Assembly (NCBI GenBank): GCA_934613165.1 | Contig: CAKTSW010000069.1 | Location: 1-7,114 of the forward strand | Reading direction: 5' to 3' | DNA from: an uncultured Ellagibacter sp. | Lineage (GTDB): Bacteria > Actinomycetota > Coriobacteriia > Coriobacteriales > Eggerthellaceae | DNA: 7,114 bases | In this document: positions 7,001 through 7,114 of the stretch, in pieces | How positions within the stretch are numbered: the stretch's first letter is position 1 | Layout: the number at the start of each line of letters is the position of its first letter | Position numbers and translations under genes: made by a program | The notes under the pieces: model-generated | What the model was told of the DNA's origin: nothing | Databases searched by the model: none | What the model saw: the letters and a program-made list of their open reading frames with translations, nothing else

Positions 7001-7114
7001 CGTCCGAGATTCGAAAGGTCAAGAGCGTGTGCATCGAGATGGTGTCGGCTATCGAGGAGCGCTTGGGCGAGATGGTGCACTGGACCGAAAAAGAGGAGAC
7101 CTGCAGCCAGGTGT
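4099..7114 (+). CDS. hsdR: Type I R-M restriction/translocase subunit HsdR (3' truncated by window edge)
   Basis: HsdR pulls DNA with an SF2 motor and cuts it away from the recognition site. The frame from 4099 stays open to the window end, giving about 1005 codons, close to the usual 1000-1100, so only a short C-terminus should be missing. The N-terminal PD-(D/E)xK nuclease shows Asp150 and Glu164-Phe-Lys166 in DLVGFVNGVPLVFMEFKR. Motor motifs follow in order: Walker A HTQGSGKS (298-305), motif Ia LVLTDRDELNKQ, DEAH at 401-404, FTGTP (427-431), TGFD (648-651) and QAIARANR (671-678, where RVNR is more usual). The rest is the helical region that docks on the methyltransferase. All key residues are present, so I expect an active enzyme. 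The gene lies 8 bp after the TIR stop, and GC is high again (41/60 at 4681-4740). A long antisense frame at 5140-6825 is a shadow of this gene. Confidence 0.97.
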   Translation, partial: MSKNRYSEEEAVQKPAGELLARLGWDVHYCFDEEELGPHGTLGRESYRDVLLKRDLEEALIELNEWMDEADVAEAVKTLGQTFVGDSLLQINEAKYKMLRDGIPVRKIGADGVPRTELAQVFDFDHPKMNRFVTAEELWVHGPLHRRRCDLVGFVNGVPLVFMEFKRHDKDVRNAYNDNYADYQDTIPQIFYFNAFVILSNGLESRVGTLGSPYEFFNEWKRLHEEEAGSVNLETMLRGVCNREALLDLFQNFILFDHFDTPATKIMARNHQYLGVNEALEAYRNRKLNDGKLGVFWHTQGSGKSYSMLFLAEKIRRTQPGSPTFLVLTDRDELNKQISETFESCGCLSGVPAARCRATSGLDLTEKLKGNPAYIFSLIQKFNQPDAEPILPDHDIVVFSDEAHRSNNGVFAENMARLLPTASKMGFTGTPLLADDQLTARTFGGYVSVYDFGRAVADGATVPLFYENRSDRLAIENPQINDELLQAVEEADLDPDQVDKVKGQLSHGVHIMMSEPRMRAIARDFVAHYTGIWESGKAMFICVNKVACVMMYNYVQQEWACAIAAEKAKLKGMGQQEALEQRRKISWMKSTEMAVVVSQEQNEIARFRAWGLDIEPHRRKMEDRNLDDEFKDADNPFRIVFVCAMWLTGFDVKPLSVMYFDKPMKAHGLMQAIARANRVAKGKSNGLIVDYVGVVKALRQALADYTRDPGDGRDPDDIVVDKDELIERIGDLTRQIATFMSEQGFELETLLVAEGFGKLDAIKDAADAMSATDEVKKRFGIMCRMLFRLYRFVIGAEVGEDMACRRDAVRAVYSQMTRRRAAADTTELMRQVRGIVSEHVSVSEAAEQAKEGTRFDIGGIDFGRLSQEFAQAKQKHLIIDDLRGVIVERLELALKDNPLRIDFYERYEQIIESYNKEQDKALIEKTFNDLMKLSRDLDEKQREWVREGFQNQQQMTVFEMLFKETLTPSEIRKVKSVCIEMVSAIEERLGEMVHWTEKEETCSQV

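Overview
The window is a dense cassette of co-directional genes on the + strand. It is the body of a type I restriction-modification (R-M) locus with extra genes inserted between the three hsd subunits. The order is: hsdM (3' end only), a RhuM-Fic fusion gene, hsdS, a small three-helix membrane protein, a ThsB-like TIR protein, and hsdR (5' part, about 1005 codons, running off the right edge). Coding is almost gapless. Two junctions are 4-bp ATGA overlaps, one start follows directly on a stop, and the two remaining spacers are 9 and 8 bp. No stretch of 300 bases lacks a gene, and I see no RNA gene, CRISPR array, transposase, integrase or convincing terminator. Any operon promoter must lie upstream of the window.

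The organism cannot be fixed from this sequence. The hsd backbone is GC-rich (hand counts: 43 of 60 bases GC at 541-600, 41 of 60 at 4681-4740) and uses G/C-ending codons, as in high-GC Actinomycetota such as gut Coriobacteriia. This is a guess from composition and style, not a match. From the second half of hsdS through the TIR gene, sampled lines drop to roughly 40-43% GC (26/60 at 2641-2700, 25/60 at 3121-3180, 24/60 at 3901-3960). GC rises again inside hsdR. That mosaic suggests the hsdS second target-recognition domain and the membrane-TIR pair were acquired separately from the hsd backbone.

Region by region: 1-882 is the C-terminal part of the adenine methyltransferase subunit. 879-1841 is an N-terminal RhuM-type region joined to a Fic/Doc fold carrying HSFLDGNKR. 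1838-3052 is a full two-domain specificity subunit. 3053-3469 and 3479-4090 form a compact pair of a membrane protein and a TIR-like protein. 4099-7114 is the motor and nuclease subunit, with intact nuclease and helicase motifs.

HsdM and HsdS would form the methyltransferase, and adding HsdR gives the restriction complex. The inserted genes look like a second defensive layer. The membrane-TIR pair occupies the slot between hsdS and hsdR that the anticodon nuclease PrrC occupies in the E. coli EcoprrI locus. By analogy (inference) it may be a back-up suicide module coupled to restriction. The most distinctive sequence signal is a 17-bp near-identical element at both ends of the RhuM-Fic gene. 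It makes HsdM and RhuM-Fic both end in ELGL and gives the two downstream genes the same ribosome-binding and stop/start arrangement, which suggests a cassette inserted into an ancestral hsdM-hsdS junction.
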